A DNA stretch of 64,000 nucleotides from Strongylocentrotus droebachiensis (GCA_035222895.1 JAVYIG010000891.1:266001-330000), one strand, 5' to 3'; positions 12,619 to 23,760 are shown, counted from the first letter of the stretch. A program made the numbers and translations. The notes: generated by a model from the sequence alone, not told the origin.

Positions 12619-14490
12619 TTCATGTTATAGTATAGTACAATAATGTTTTAAGGAATGTGGTAATCCTTCATTTATCAAATCAAACCCCAAAGTACAATTA
12701 GATAATTTCTGCAATTTGAAAACATTCAGCATTTGGAAGTAATGAAACAGTGCATGAGTACGATGTGGCTTGAAAGTTATAGCACGTACAGCCATCTTTT
12801 GAGTATAAAATATACAATTCAAGTGTGATTTATAAGTACTACCCCAAACCTCGATGCCGTATGTAATATGTGGCTGTATCAGAGCTTTATACATCAGTAT
12901 CAATATATTTAGAGACAAAGTGCCGTAATTTAAAGAAGATACCGACCTTTCTCCGCATACAGTCATTAACAGATTTTATATGTGAATTTCACGTTAAATG
13001 TCTGTCAAGGGTAATGCCAACAAATGTCGCTTTCTCTACTTCTCGTAATTCTGCCCCAGATATTTGCATTCTCCCTCTAAGCACGGCCTTTCTTCTACGA
13101 CTACTAAAGAACATGAAATTGTTTTTTGTCGCATTGATAGTAAGCTTATTTGCAGTGCACCAATTTTGTATTGATTTTCATTTTCATTTACTTCACACTG
13201 ATCTATTTGATCTACACCTTTGGGAAAAGTATGAAAAACATTAGAATCATCGGCAAATTGGCTGAAATTGAAATAATTTGTCACAGTTAGTAAGTCATTT
13301 ATATAGATTAAAACAGAGTTGGTCCTAAGACAGAACCTTGTGGTACACTACATTATTTGATGTATCTACTTTCTGATGATGACTCTTTGTATTTCACAAA
13401 CTGCATTCTGTCACTAAGATAGCTTTCGAGCCATTTCAGTGCATGACCCCAGATGCCATAATAGGATAGCTTTTAAAATAATATGTTATGGTTTATTGTG
13501 TCAAGTCAAAAGCCTTTTTGAAAGTCAAGAATTACACCAAGCGTAACACATCCTTCGTCTATACTTTTCAATACCGTATTCTTAAGATTAATTACTGATA
13601 ATTTAGTACTATAATTTTTTCTAAATCCGTACTGATGTTAATATAAAACGTCATGCGTTTTAAGAAAACTGGTCAATCAAACATTAATTATTTTTCCTAA
13701 AACTTTACCCAAAATTGGTAAGACAGAAATGGGTCTATAATTCCCTGTTTCATGTTTATAACCTTTCTTAAACAGTGGAGTGACTTTAGCAATTGTTATT
13801 TGATCAGGGAAATTTCCCGTTTCCAATGAAAGATTGGAGAGATGTGGTAATGGTTCAGATGCACCATCATTAATCAGGCGTACTGGAATGTTGTCGTAAC
13901 CACAAGATTTCTTCTCGTCTAGAGCCAACATGTGGTCATGAACTTCCTTCATTGTGACCGGTTTCCAAAAAAGGGATTGCTCAACATATTATTCAAATAA
14001 TCTTTAAATAACGTGGGTTCATTTGGTATTGCTGATGTTAGATTTGGACCGATGTTTACAAAGAAATCATTAAATTCATTGGCATTTTTATATACATTTA
14101 ATATAATCTTACTCAGAATAGAGCAAGGAGATACTATATCATGATCAGAAATTGACAATGCGATTTCTGCTTGATAAAGTTTATAGTTCTTAGAACATTA
14201 ATGACCAATCTAAAGACTCACAGAGATGGATCTATGTAGTTCTAGGTTAATTATAAACCATTCCATGAAGAAGAAATCACATCAAAATCATTTCATGAAA
14301 AGAGGTAAATAAAAATAATTCACACTTTATGGGCAACAGTATTATATACACACATAATTGTTAACTTCCAATCCACTGAATTCAGCAAAAACAAATCAAT
14401 AATTTTCAAATTTCTCTTAAAGATTGGATTATCAGTGTTGTAGTATATACTTGCGCTGGACTTGGACTCGAGTGGGTGGTATTACATATA

Positions 14491-15236
14491 CACTCTAAAA
14501 AATATTTGGCAAAAAATTGCCCAATTTTTACCCAACATGAGGGCGATTATGTGTCCAACCAACTGTTGGGTAAATTAACAATTTTGCATGATTCACCCAG
14601 TGTTGGATAAAAAGAAAATACCCAAGTTTTAACCAACAAAAATTTACCCAATCAAAAATTCACCCAATTCTCACCATAATGTGTAACATATATCAGATAC
14701 TAGTTGGGCAAATAAGCTGGATAAAATATTATATGCAAAAGGACTTGAGTGCCGCGGGGGGACTCGAACCGCGAACCTTGTGATCCACAGTCGTGTGCCA
14801 TATCCACTCGACCACGACACGTCTATTATGAGAATATAAACCTATATTGTTTGATAATAACGTTGCCCGACTTACGTTCGCCCAGTTACATCTGCCCAAC
14901 TTATATTGCACATGTAGTTGGGTAAATACATGTAGTAAATGGTTGAGAGAAAATAACCCAAATGTTGGACAAAAATGGCCCAACTCTAATTTGCCCAATA
15001 ACATTACCCAATTATTTCATCGGTTACTACATGGTTGATAGGAAATAACCCAATTGTTGGGCGACATTTGCCCAACATCGATTTGCCAAGTAACACCTAC
15101 GTACCCAATCTATTTTTTTACCTTTCATGAGGTAACTTCATATAGTAAACGGTTAGGAGAAAATAACCCAATTATCGGACGAAATTTGCCCAACTTCGAT
15201 TTACCCAGTGATATCTACCCAACTTGTTTAACAGTG
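14491..15236. mobile_element. CACT-terminated nonautonomous element
   Basis: The left end is CACTCTAAAAAA and the right end reads CACTGTTAAACAAG in reverse complement, flanked by TA on both sides (14,489-14,490 and 15,237-15,238). The body is full of short CCCAA/TTGGG motifs in both orientations, like the subterminal repeats of CACTA/CMC elements. Its ends resemble the large element at 27,837-35,325, so it may be mobilised by a related transposase. It contains a tRNA-like segment. Confidence 0.7.
14749..14820 (-). repeat. tRNA-like SINE head
   Basis: On the minus strand this 72-nt stretch has an A-box-like TGGTCGAGTGG, a B-box GGTTCGAGTCC and pairable ends (GTGTCGT with GCGGCAC). The anticodon arm pairs poorly, so it is unlikely to be a working tRNA gene. 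It resembles the head of the SINE at 22,866-22,937. Confidence 0.65.
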
Positions 15237-15329
15237 TACAAAGCTCAAGTTAAAATCTTTACAAGCCGCATTAAATATATTGTCAGGCCTTTGGACTCGG
15301 CATAATTACCGCTATCCGTATATACATAA

Positions 15330-15330
<1 letters not shown>

Positions 15331-15363
<33 letters not shown>
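15331..15363. repeat. (TC)n(TA)n microsatellite
   Basis: Short TC tract followed by TA tract, just beyond the stop codon of the FReD gene. Confidence 0.9.
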
Positions 15364-15439
15364 CCGTATGTTACCGGAATGTCTTTCGAAAGCTCACATT
15401 CGAGATAAGACTAAACAAAATGGCACAAACGTGAATGAA

Positions 15440-18400
15440 TTAAGAGGATTCTCTCAACTTCATCTCTGTAGATGTCATGAATATTGATTCATACATGTAG
15501 TTCCATGCAATCCCCGGAACCTTGTGAATTCCATAAACACCATTTAAATTTGAGCTGTAACAATTGCCATACCACCAAGCCCCTTGGTAGTCAATTGCAC
15601 AGTTATACTCTGAATTATCATTGTCCATGTCATAGGTCGTGAAGCCTTTATATTTGCCTATATAGAGTGCTTCTCCTGCAGTACCAGAATATGATGCGAA
15701 ATCGAGGCGGTAGCTACATTGAACAGAAGGACAAGTAATAAACAGATTAGCCTGAATGTAGTCTTGAAAGGGTCCATACAAACGAAAATAAAAGTAAATT
15801 TTCTTTTTAAAAGTGCGTGGGAGCAGGCGCGGATCCAGGGGGGGGGGGGCCCTGGTTTTCGGGTCAAATACAAAAAAAAGAATTATGCATACTACCCCTC
15901 CCCCCCCCCCCCCCCCCCATTGAGCGAAATATTGGTAGGCTCGATTTTCACATTTTTGGGGTCATATACCAAAAAAAATGATGCTCACTACCCCCCCCCC
16001 CCCTCCCCCCTCCCCCTCCCCCCCCCCCCCACTGAGCGAGATATTGGTCGGTACGATTTTCACATTTTCGAGGTCAAATACGAGAAAAAAATTATGATCA
16101 CTACCCCCTAATTAAGTAATTGATTATCTCTGCACGGATTACAGTTAATACAGTTATTGGAAACAATGGCGACCATACAAAGTTTTGACATTTATTCCAA
16201 TATGTTTATGCACAGGGGTGTACTCACTTTTGTTGTAACTCTTTTTTTACAATTATCTTTCATGCGCTATACTTTTCGAATGGAATTAATATTGTATAAT
16301 ATTTCATAATATATATAATAAGTAATAATTAAAACAGTAAAAATAAAAACCCTTGTGGGTACAATTCGTGAAGGAGGATTTTTGTATTAAATATATCGAA
16401 TGGTTGTATGAGAAATGAGAATGATGGAACCATACTTTGTGATAGGGCTTCCAATGCTGAATTGACCATAATGTGCATAGACTTGATTGTTGCTGTAATC
16501 CACCATATCGACTCGGAGCTCGACCCCACCTTTGGACAGCAAATTAATAATATCTAACCCCAACCAGTATTCACCGCTGACGTCACCAAATCCTTGAACA
16601 TACTCAGAATAGTTGCGGTAGAAATTGACAGACCCATCATAACGTTTCTGCATTGTATGACAAATAATATAGAATTCACTGATGAAATCGGTGTCATTAG
16701 TCTTACACTTTGAAGAAAATTTAAAGGGCAAGTCCACTCCAAAAATAACTTACTTATAATAGAAGCAGACAAATCAGACGAACCAATCAAAAAGGTTTGA
16801 TCAAAATCGGATAAATCACAAGAAAGTTATGAATTTTTGAAAAAGAATGTAAAACCATGGAAAGTGGAAATCACTACACAAATTGCCAATTTGGTTATCA
16901 GTTTGTGACGTCATGTCCTCACTATTTATCAATTGCTTTATATATTTTAATCCCATTAATTTCCCTCTTTATCCCCCAAAACTTGATTCCCCCATGCCTT
17001 TGCCCGGGTTATATGATTTGTATCATATTGCGTGCATGACATTTCACAACATATTGAACTTCTAAGAATTGATACTATATTCTGAATATTGTATATTTAT
17101 ATAAATAGTTTATCAAAATTCAAATTTTTCATGATTTAACTGACAAATATTACTCTATATAAGTGCATCCACACACAAACATATTACTATCAATCTAACT
17201 TGGTTGCTGGTGTGAAGAAATAAGATTCTTAGGGGGAAATTTGGAAATTTATATTATCAATGATAAATTATATATTATCAATATAAGAAAATAATTAGTG
17301 GATAGTGAGGCAATGGCGCCACAGACTCATGAGTTAGTTGCCAATTATTTTGTATTGTGATTTTCAAAGTTGTTCATGTCATCCAAAAAATCATAACTTT
17401 CTTATTAGTTATTAGATTTTGCTTAAACTCTTTTTGATTGGTTTGTCTGATTGTTCTGCTTCTATCGAAAGTAAGTTATTTTTGGAGTGGACTTGCCCTT
17501 TAATCAACTAAAGGGCAGCTTTAGCATATACCAGAACCAGAGAATGCTGTTGGGGAAAGAAGAAGACTAACAGCTAGAGGACAATAAGCCAGTTCACGGT
17601 TGCAGTCTGAGCATGATCAGATAAAGGTCATTGCAGAACAAATTGTGAAATACACGGAGACGAAATACTGGAAACGTGCTCATGAAAGTTATGTAATCAT
17701 TATTCATTTATGCACTCCATGATACACAGGTGGAAGTATTCTTTGAAAAGGGGAGACAAAGGCTATTTATGTAGCACCTCCATCGCTGTAGGAGTGATTA
17801 TTTCTTAATGTACAAAGTGGGACCTCTTCATGTTTCGAAGATCTGTGGATATTCGGGGTCATTGCAGTAATGTGCTAACCGTGAACTGGTCTATTATTCC
17901 TGTGTTAATTTTTACACAACCCGCCTACTACAGCTCTAGCACCCCTCCCATCATCCTACTCGCTTCAGAGACATCCCCTTCTATCATCCTTCTCGCATCT
18001 TGGAGACCCCTCTCGTCATCATACTCGTATCAGGGTGACCCCCTCACACCATCATACTCGCATCAGGGTGACCCCCTCCCACCGTCCTACTCGCATCAGG
18101 GTGAACCCCTCCCACCATCCTAATCGCATCAGGGTGACCCCCTCACACCATCCTACTCGCCTCAGGGTGACCCCCTCTCACCATCCTACTCGCCTCAGTG
18201 TGACCCCCTCCCACCATCCTACTCGCATCAGGGTGATCCCCTCCCACCATCCTACTCGCCTCAGGGTGACCCCCTCCCACCATCCTACTCGCATCAGGGT
18301 GATCCCCTCCCACCATCCTACTCGCCTCAGGGTGACCCCCTCCCACCATCCTACTCGCCTCAGGGTGACCCCCTCTCACCATGCAAATCGCATCAGGGTG

Positions 18401-19337
18401 ACCCCCTCCCACCGTCCTACTCGCATCACGGTGATCCCCTCCTACCATCCTACTCGCATCAGGGTGACCCCCTCCCACCGTCCTACTCGCATCACGGTGA
18501 CCCCCTCCCACCATCCTACTCGCATCGGGGTGATCCCCTCACACCATCCTACTCGCATCAGGGTGACCCCCTCCAATCAACCAACTCGCATCAGGGTGAC
18601 CCTCTCACACCATCCTAATCGCATCAGGGTGACCCCCTCCCACCGTCCTACTCGCATCACGGTGACCCCCTCCCACCATCCTACTCGCATCGGGGTGATC
18701 CCCTCACACCATCCTACTCGCATCAGGGTGACCCCCTCCAATCAACCAACTCGCATCAGGGTGACCCTCTCACACCATCCTAATCGCATCAGGGTGACCC
18801 CTCACACCATCCTACTCGCATCAGGGTGATCCCCTCCCATCATCCTACTCGCCTCAGGGTGACCCCCTCTCACCGTCCTACTCGAATCATGGAAATCCCC
18901 TGCCATCTTCTTTCTCGCATAATGCGAGAGGACGAATATCGTTTTCACTACAGGCCAAACAAAACAACATGGCATCATTTGATATAATTATAAACTTCAA
19001 TTACAGAATGAAGAAAAGATAATGGAATGCACCTGAAAAACTGTCCATCCTCCGCCGTCGCTGATCATATCACAGTAAACATCGATCGCATCCGCGCCAC
19101 TAGGAATGATGGAGTAGACACCACTTGTATGATAGCCCATTGAATAGAGCATCTTGCACGATCTTGGCAGAGTGCACTCAAACTGGCGCCAGGATGCATG
19201 TTTCCCCATACTAGGACCGAATTTGTTTGGCGTTGATACAAGCCTTAGGACGAGTTGTATAGATCTCCCGTCAGGTAGAGTTATATTGCCACATGATGCA
19301 GGGTCTATATTAATGCAGAACTTACTGCATTCACCGA
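15440..19337 (-). CDS. Fibrinogen-related domain (FReD) lectin-like gene, 5' end missing
   Basis: Three exons on the minus strand together encode a full fibrinogen C-terminal domain. Exon 19,337-19,033 gives a Cys-containing segment and then SCKMLYSMGYHTSGVYSI and GGGWTVFQ, ending at donor CAG/gtgcat. Exon 16,647-16,436 starts KRYDGSVNFYR and holds YWLGLDIINLL and LRVDMVDY. Exon 15,713-15,440 starts within NYRLDFASYSGTAGEAL and carries the calcium-site-like DMDNDN and CAIDYQGAWWYGNC, then SNLNG, before a TAA stop. All junction phases fit (0, then 2/1) and lie at usual FReD positions. Such domains bind acetylated sugars or other glycans in ficolins and many invertebrate secreted lectins. The first exon(s), with any signal peptide, were not found; the acceptor near 19,338 is tentative. 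The cysteine-rich lead (GECSKFCINIDPASCGN) is not one I recognise. Both introns are filled with repeats. Confidence 0.85.
15835..16110. repeat. Tandem repeats in FReD intron
   Basis: Three decayed units of about 110-130 bp share GAGCGA(A/G)ATATTGGT, CGATTTTCACATTTT and a long poly-C run. They lie between the last two FReD exons. The left side (CGCGGATCCAGGGGG) resembles hAT-type termini, but no matching right end was found. Confidence 0.75.
16725..17499. mobile_element. TTAA-flanked MITE in FReD intron
   Basis: Long inverted ends (AGGGCAAGTCCACTCC and about 40 more matching bases) with TTAA at 16,721-16,724 and 17,500-17,503. The 775-bp interior has no transposase frame. It sits directly upstream of the second visible FReD exon. 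Confidence 0.9.
17941..18895. repeat. 33-bp minisatellite in FReD intron
   Basis: About 28 copies of a 33-bp unit (core TACTCGCATCAGGGTGACCC plus a C-rich half, CCTCCCACCATCC). A five-unit block of 165 bp is itself duplicated (near 18,475 and 18,640). Because 33 is a multiple of three, long spurious open frames arise on both strands with an 11-residue period. They are not genes: the tract lies wholly inside an intron of the FReD gene. Confidence 0.95.
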
Positions 19338-19371
19338 CTACCACATGAAAATCAAGAAGTTCACAAATTAA

Positions 19372-19777
19372 AGATAAAGACCAGTTATGGTCATGCGATT
19401 GTATTGTGAAAGAAACGTTGTGGAATCGATCAGAAAAGGTTGATCATCTAGCAGATAAGTATTGGTGTGTACTGCAAGGTTCTGGAATCATCCAAATTAT
19501 AAGAAATTTGGCCCAGTCTTCGTAAAATTACAAACACTGTACACAGAAAGATGTATATGGGACTACGCACACGTGCGCGACACGTGCGTTTATCTCTCAC
19601 ATCCCAATAGATAAACTAATTTACCAAATATATCAATTATTAGTATACCGGTTTCCTGGCAGATTTGAATCATCATGTATTAGTCAAAACATATTCTTTC
19701 ACAGTCATGGATTGGTAATAAGAGCTTTCATTTCATTTTTTGAAATTGGGGCGTTTACAATACTGGTCTTTATACCT
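19372..19777. mobile_element. TTAA-flanked MITE, family of 24,255-24,622
   Basis: The ends AGATAAAGACCAGT and ACTGGTCTTTATACCT are inverted repeats, with TTAA at 19,368-19,371 and 19,778-19,781. Most of the body matches the element at 24,255-24,622. It sits just upstream of the first visible FReD exon. Confidence 0.9.
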
Positions 19778-19850
19778 TTAAGTTAATTCGTAATAAAACC
19801 AAAAAAAAATTGCAACACAGATCGAAACTCATGAATCTCTTTAAAGCCCC

Positions 19851-20110
19851 ACTGTCCTACTTGTAGCTACTTGCTCCCTCTATATAGAAAACTTCCCTAA
19901 CCGGTGCCTGTTCTTCCCCCATGGTCCTCTTTTTCTTATGTTAGTTGAGAGCTGAGTTGACGAGATAGCCACTTGTCAGTGACCTAGCTGGGTGGTCTTA
20001 TCCCTTCTGGCCCAGTAGTATTGACGGTCTTTAAAGGCCATCTGTACTTGTTTACAGGAGGGATTAGACCACCCTGCAAGGTCACATCAAATCAGCTCTC
20101 AATTAACATA
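19851..20110. mobile_element. Dispersed fold-back repeat, copy 2
   Basis: The first 184 bases match the repeat at 1708-1942. The remainder is an inverted copy of the middle: GGGATTAGACCACCCT answers GGGTGGTCTTATCCC, and TCAGCTCTCAATTAACAT answers ATGTTAGTTGAGAGCTGA. The whole can form a hairpin. No coding capacity. Confidence 0.75.
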
Positions 20111-20339
20111 TGTTACAGAGGATCATGGATAGCGCTGATCGTTGATTTGTTATTAAAACCTTATGCCCTATACGTGCTTTAATAAGCAATGGCTGTAAAC
20201 ACATCTCTTCTCTTACTTTTACTACATGTTTATGTTTATGTAATTGTAAAAATATTAATAATAAGTCACAATTAAAACAACAAAGAGAATCACAATTCAA
20301 ACTTACCAAGAAGGAAACTCGCCCAGATAACGAACAGAT

Positions 20340-21060
20340 ACATGAGAAGACCTTAGTAATAACGATGTTTGCTTTTTCAAATATGCAGATGATACTGAAA
20401 TTTGGGGGATGATGATCAGAGGTGATGAAAATAACTATCGTTCGAAAATAGAGCAGTTTATCAAATGGCGTGATGAAAATTACCTTCAACTAAATCAGTC
20501 CAAAACGAAATAAATATTGTTGACTTTAGAGTTGCTACATAACAACACGAACCAGTAAAGATTAAAGATTCAAACATTGAGTTTTTACATAACAACACGA
20601 ACCAGTGAAGATCAAAGATGAAAACATTGAGTTGCTACATAACAACACGAACCAGTAAAGATCAAAGATAAAAACATTGAAATTTGTTTCAGAATACAAA
20701 TCTCTGGGCACAACGATCGATAATAAACTTACCTGGCATGATGAGTGTACGTCCATTGTGGTGTGGGTCCAAACGAGAATGTTCTATAGGAAACTGAGCT
20801 CTCTACATGTTGACAAATCCATCTTAAGTCTTTTCTACAAATTCCCTGCCGAGAGTATTTTTCTTTTCAATTTTTGTTCAATGTTAGATTTGGGGCATGT
20901 AGGAAGGATGACTTTAGGAAAATGGAAAGTGTAGTCAAGAGAGCCAGTAAAAAAACAGGAAAAAGACGAAACCTGGCAGAAGAATGCAAGGCACGAATCC
21001 TCCAAAAAGCTAAACAGATCATTGCGATCATGGAACATGCATACGCGTACCCAATCTAAC
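20340..21060 (+). pseudogene. LINE reverse-transcriptase remnant
   Basis: Plus-strand fragments give the RT catalytic box KYADDTEI (20,379-20,402) followed by FIKWRDENYLQLNQSKTK. After 50-bp repeats comes YKSLGTTIDNKLTWH (about 20,694-20,740), then KLSSLHVDKSILSLFYK. A frame-shifted C-terminal part follows (FGACRKDDFRKMESVVKRAS, about 20,887-20,950). Order and content are those of the palm/thumb region of CR1-like LINE RTs. Stops and frameshifts make it inactive. The upstream and 3' limits are not visible. It is a separate, oppositely oriented copy from the LINE at 11-14 kb. Confidence 0.85.
20532..20681 (+). repeat. 50-bp triplication within LINE RT
   Basis: Three tandem 50-bp units share ACATAACAACACGAACCAGT, with starts at 20,537, 20,587 and 20,637. 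Two extra units add 100 bases and so shift the RT reading frame. Confidence 0.9.
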
Positions 21061-21450
21061 ACTGAGTGAGGGCGGGGAGGGGGGACGTCGTGTGAGAAAG
21101 GTGGAAAGACAAGGAATTGGCGCTTAGTGACAGTAACGACGAATAAGGGAAAAACTTTTGGGACACAAAAAAAACACCCAACAAATGTGCTATTACCCCC
21201 CCCCCCCCCCTCGAAAAAATCCTGCGTACGCCACTGTCAGCATTCAACATTGCAAAATCTCGCTTGGTCGCTACGCCCCCTCGCCCAATAACGCAGAACT
21301 ATGATATGACACTCCGCCCACGCTCCCGGCCGTGATTTATCCATGACTGGTGTAATAATATTTTTTATTTTTTTATTTCTACTCACATAATTGTGTGCTA
21401 TCACAATCATGATTATTTCATTTTCCCTTTAAAGCAGGCGCGTAGCCAGA
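21061..21450. other. Non-coding with hAT-like terminus
   Basis: The sequence at about 21,209-21,238, read on the minus strand, begins CAGTGGCGTACGCAGGATTT, the form of a hAT terminal repeat. A matching opposite end and 8-bp duplication could not be identified. A second hAT-type phrase, CAGGCGCGTAGCCAGAG, starts at 21,435. Confidence 0.4.
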
Positions 21451-21985
21451 GTCGAGAATGGAACAACGAATCGTCTTCTTACTCTAATAATTTGATTAAA
21501 CTATGAAAGGTCAAAGCTTCCGCACTACGCGCAGGAGGGGGGTGACTCAATTCAGACAAGGAAAAAGGGTCGAGAATGGAACAACGAATCGTCTTCTTTC
21601 TCTTATAGTTTCATAAAACTATGAAAGGTCAAAGCTTCTGCACTTCGCGCGGGAGGGGGGGAGAACTCAATTCAGACAAGAAAAAAGGGTGGAGAATGGT
21701 ACAACGAATCGTCTTCTTTCTCTAGTAATTTCATTAAACTATGAAATGTCAAAGCTTCCGCACTTTGCGCGGGAGGGGGGGGGGACTCAATTTAGACAAG
21801 GAAAAAAGGTCGATAATGGTACAACGAATCGTCTTCTTTCTCTAAGAATTTAATGAAACATCAAACCTTCCACGCTTCGCGCCGTAGGGGAAAAACAGAA
21901 CTCAGACAAGGATTAAGAGTCGAGAATGTAATACAACGAATCGTCTTCTTTCTCTAAGAACTTAATGAAAAGTCAAAGGGATTAT
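21451..21985. repeat. About 120-bp tandem repeat
   Basis: Units starting GTCGAGAATGG at about 21,451, 21,569, 21,689, 21,809 and 21,919 (period 110-120 bp) share CAACGAATCGTCTTCTT and GTCAAAGCTTCCGCACT. It abuts the left edge of the gene/tRNA array. Confidence 0.9.
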
Positions 21986-21992
21986 AACTCAT

Positions 21993-22870
21993 GATCTGTG
22001 GCCCATCTTTGCTATAGTGTACGTAAGAAGGCCGTACTAGCGATCAGATCGAGCCATGGTGATCTAATAAGATGGCGCTATATAAAAGACCGAATCGGTC
22101 ACCAAAGAAAACTGATTCGGCTCTTTCTGCTTTATCAGAGAACGCAATATCGAGAAGATGGTAATCGTTATCCTTCCAAATATCAAGATTGTCAACAGCC
22201 CCCCACCCCCCCCCCCCTGTGTGTCTGGAAATGCACCTTCTTTTCAAGGTAAAAACAAATTGTCAGTCTAAAGCATGACCTACCCCATCCCGCCGCCATT
22301 AAAACAAACATCGTTCCAGTCCTTCCTTAAAGGTACTATGTCCCTTTTGCAGGCCAAAAAAATGAAAAGGTTAAATTCCAATGGCATTTGAAAGATAATA
22401 CTAATTTAGATAGTTGTCAAATCGACTTAGGAGCTATAGAGCCAATAAGTAATAGTCTTGCTTTTCAGACCATTGTACCGCATGGTCGTACGTTTTATGC
22501 TGCGCAAAGATTCAATCATTATTTTTGGCTATTACAAGAAGTGGGTTATTGATGTAGACAACTCCTTTACAGCTCATTTTATGTATGTTATTACCAAAGA
22601 AGAAGAAAAAGCCAGTCAATCACTCAATACTGACAATAGTGTCTGACAGTGAAGTCTAGCAAGTAAACGGGTTTCCTTGCATAATTTGAATATAAGGACA
22701 CTGCTAACGTTTAAATTTCAGAGATAGGACATACATGACATATTCATAATTCCTGCAAAGTTCTACAAAATTTGAGGTTGGCTGCAAAAGGGACATAGTA
22801 TCTTTAAAGGGCTGCAACCCCCCCCCCCCGAAAAAAGCATCAAATTGACTAATTTCCAGCTCGAGGTGTT
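21993..22870 (+). repeat. Array spacer block S, copy 1 (left edge of array)
   Basis: First copy of a conserved block (CCCATCTTTGCTATAGTG, ATGGCGCTATAT, GACCGAATCGGTCACCAAAG, TTATCCTTCCAAATATC) that follows each array gene. Here no gene precedes it. The start, GATCTGTGGCCCATC, matches the type-B form, suggesting that a lost type-B gene once lay upstream. Split by the MITE at 22,331-22,803. Confidence 0.85.
22331..22803. mobile_element. TTAA-flanked MITE in spacer block
   Basis: The ends AGGTACTATGTCCCTTTTGC and GCAAAAGGGACATAGTATCT are inverted repeats with TTAA at 22,327-22,330 and 22,804-22,807. Other copies of the spacer lack it, so the insertion is specific to this copy. Confidence 0.9.
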
Positions 22871-23097
22871 GTGGTCGAGTGGATACGTCACCGGACTATC
22901 GATCACAAGGTCCGCGGTTCGAGTCTCGTCGCGGCACTAATGTCCGTTGGCAAGACATTGATCTACATTTTGCCACACTCAACCCAAGTGAGGTAACTTG
23001 GTTCCTGGTAAGATTATTATGGAAGCGCGCATATAGATGTTATTTCATAACGTATTATGCGCTATACAAGAACTGAACTATCATTATTATTATTATA
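22864..23097 (+). mobile_element. tRNA-derived SINE
   Basis: A 72-nt tRNA-like head (22,866-22,937) has an A-box TGGTCGAGTGG, a B-box GGTTCGAGTC and pairable ends. A non-tRNA body follows, with TGCGCTATACAAGAACTG near its end and a terminal (ATT)n tail. Head plus body plus a short 3' simple repeat is the usual SINE plan. The related head at 14,749-14,820 supports a family. Confidence 0.8.
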
Positions 23098-23760
23098 TGG
23101 ACGAAAAGAGGACAATAAACAAAACAGAAAGAGCATAGACCTACAAGTACAGAATAACTACTTTTTGGAGACATTTAAAAAGCAATGGGGTTGCCGCAGG
23201 ATGACTGCTCAATATCACGGATAATGCACGGGCAGCGAGCAGCAACCTTGCGATAGCTGCGCAATGGCCGTCCGAATGCCCCACGAGTCTACAATCTCTG
23301 TACTATTTTTTTTGCCCCCATGTTCACCGAAAAATCGTACGTTTGCTGCACAATCAGTGATAGGCCTCCGTGCGATGCCCGTGCGGGGATTGTGCAATGC
23401 CACCTACGACATGTATACGGGCTATACGGGCTAACGATTTTTTCAAATTTGTTTGACTTCTCGCGAAACAAAATCGTAAAGGCTGCGGAGACCGTGAATC
23501 CGTACGCAAATCTCACGGCCGCCTCCTACCTCCGCACAGAGGCCGCACGGAAAAGGGGATACGGGCTGGATACGGGCTCCGTAGACTAATCGCAGGCCAA
23601 ATGTAATCCAGGCATTAATGACCGACTGTAAGTAAGCCCACGATTTCCGTTCTCAAAACGTACATTTTCCTGTTAATTCTGTATCCTGCGCCCATATAAT
23701 TAAGGTAACAGTACTATTGATCACAATAATTGAAAATTAAACAAATTGGCAAATAGCGAA
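23098..23760. other. Array spacer, no gene seen
   Basis: Contains a G/C-richer, low-copy segment (about 23,200-23,590) absent from the other array units. Spacer sequence shared with the region before the other tRNA-Cys genes follows (CTGTATCCTGCGCCCATATA). Confidence 0.5.

Larger units (their letters stand above)
11113..14200 (-). pseudogene. Decayed non-LTR retrotransposon (LINE), RT region
   Basis: Read on the minus strand, fragments in several frames give reverse-transcriptase landmarks in the right order. FNDFFVNIG lies at about 14,100-14,060. KKSCGYDNIP followed by FPDQ and NYRPISVLP lies at 13,910-13,700. VPQGSVLGP is near 13,340-13,320 and the catalytic-box FADD near 13,250. YKALIQPHITYGIEVWG, the usual C-terminal RT phrase, lies at 12,890-12,840, and a final LPTDLR phrase at about 11,700. 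Frameshifts and stops separate them, so no working ORF2 remains. The 3' end has 64-bp tandem repeats and finishes in A-rich (ATTCA)n at about 11,122-11,150. The order of motifs fits CR1/Jockey-like LINEs; I cannot name the family. The 5' limit is uncertain and may reach about 14,470. Confidence 0.88.

Noticed and set aside
14749-14820. Functional tRNA gene (His-like GTG in loop)
   Set aside because: A and B boxes and acceptor pairing are present, but the anticodon stem does not pair. It matches a SINE head at 22,866.
18035-18829. 264-aa open frame rich in HPTRIRVTPSH repeats
   Set aside because: It is a 33-bp minisatellite read in frame, lies inside an intron of the FReD gene on the other strand, and the opposite strand is also open for the same reason.
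21998-22252. Protein-coding gene in spacer block S
   Set aside because: Frames differ between the six copies and are broken by indels in poly-C; no splice signals are shared.
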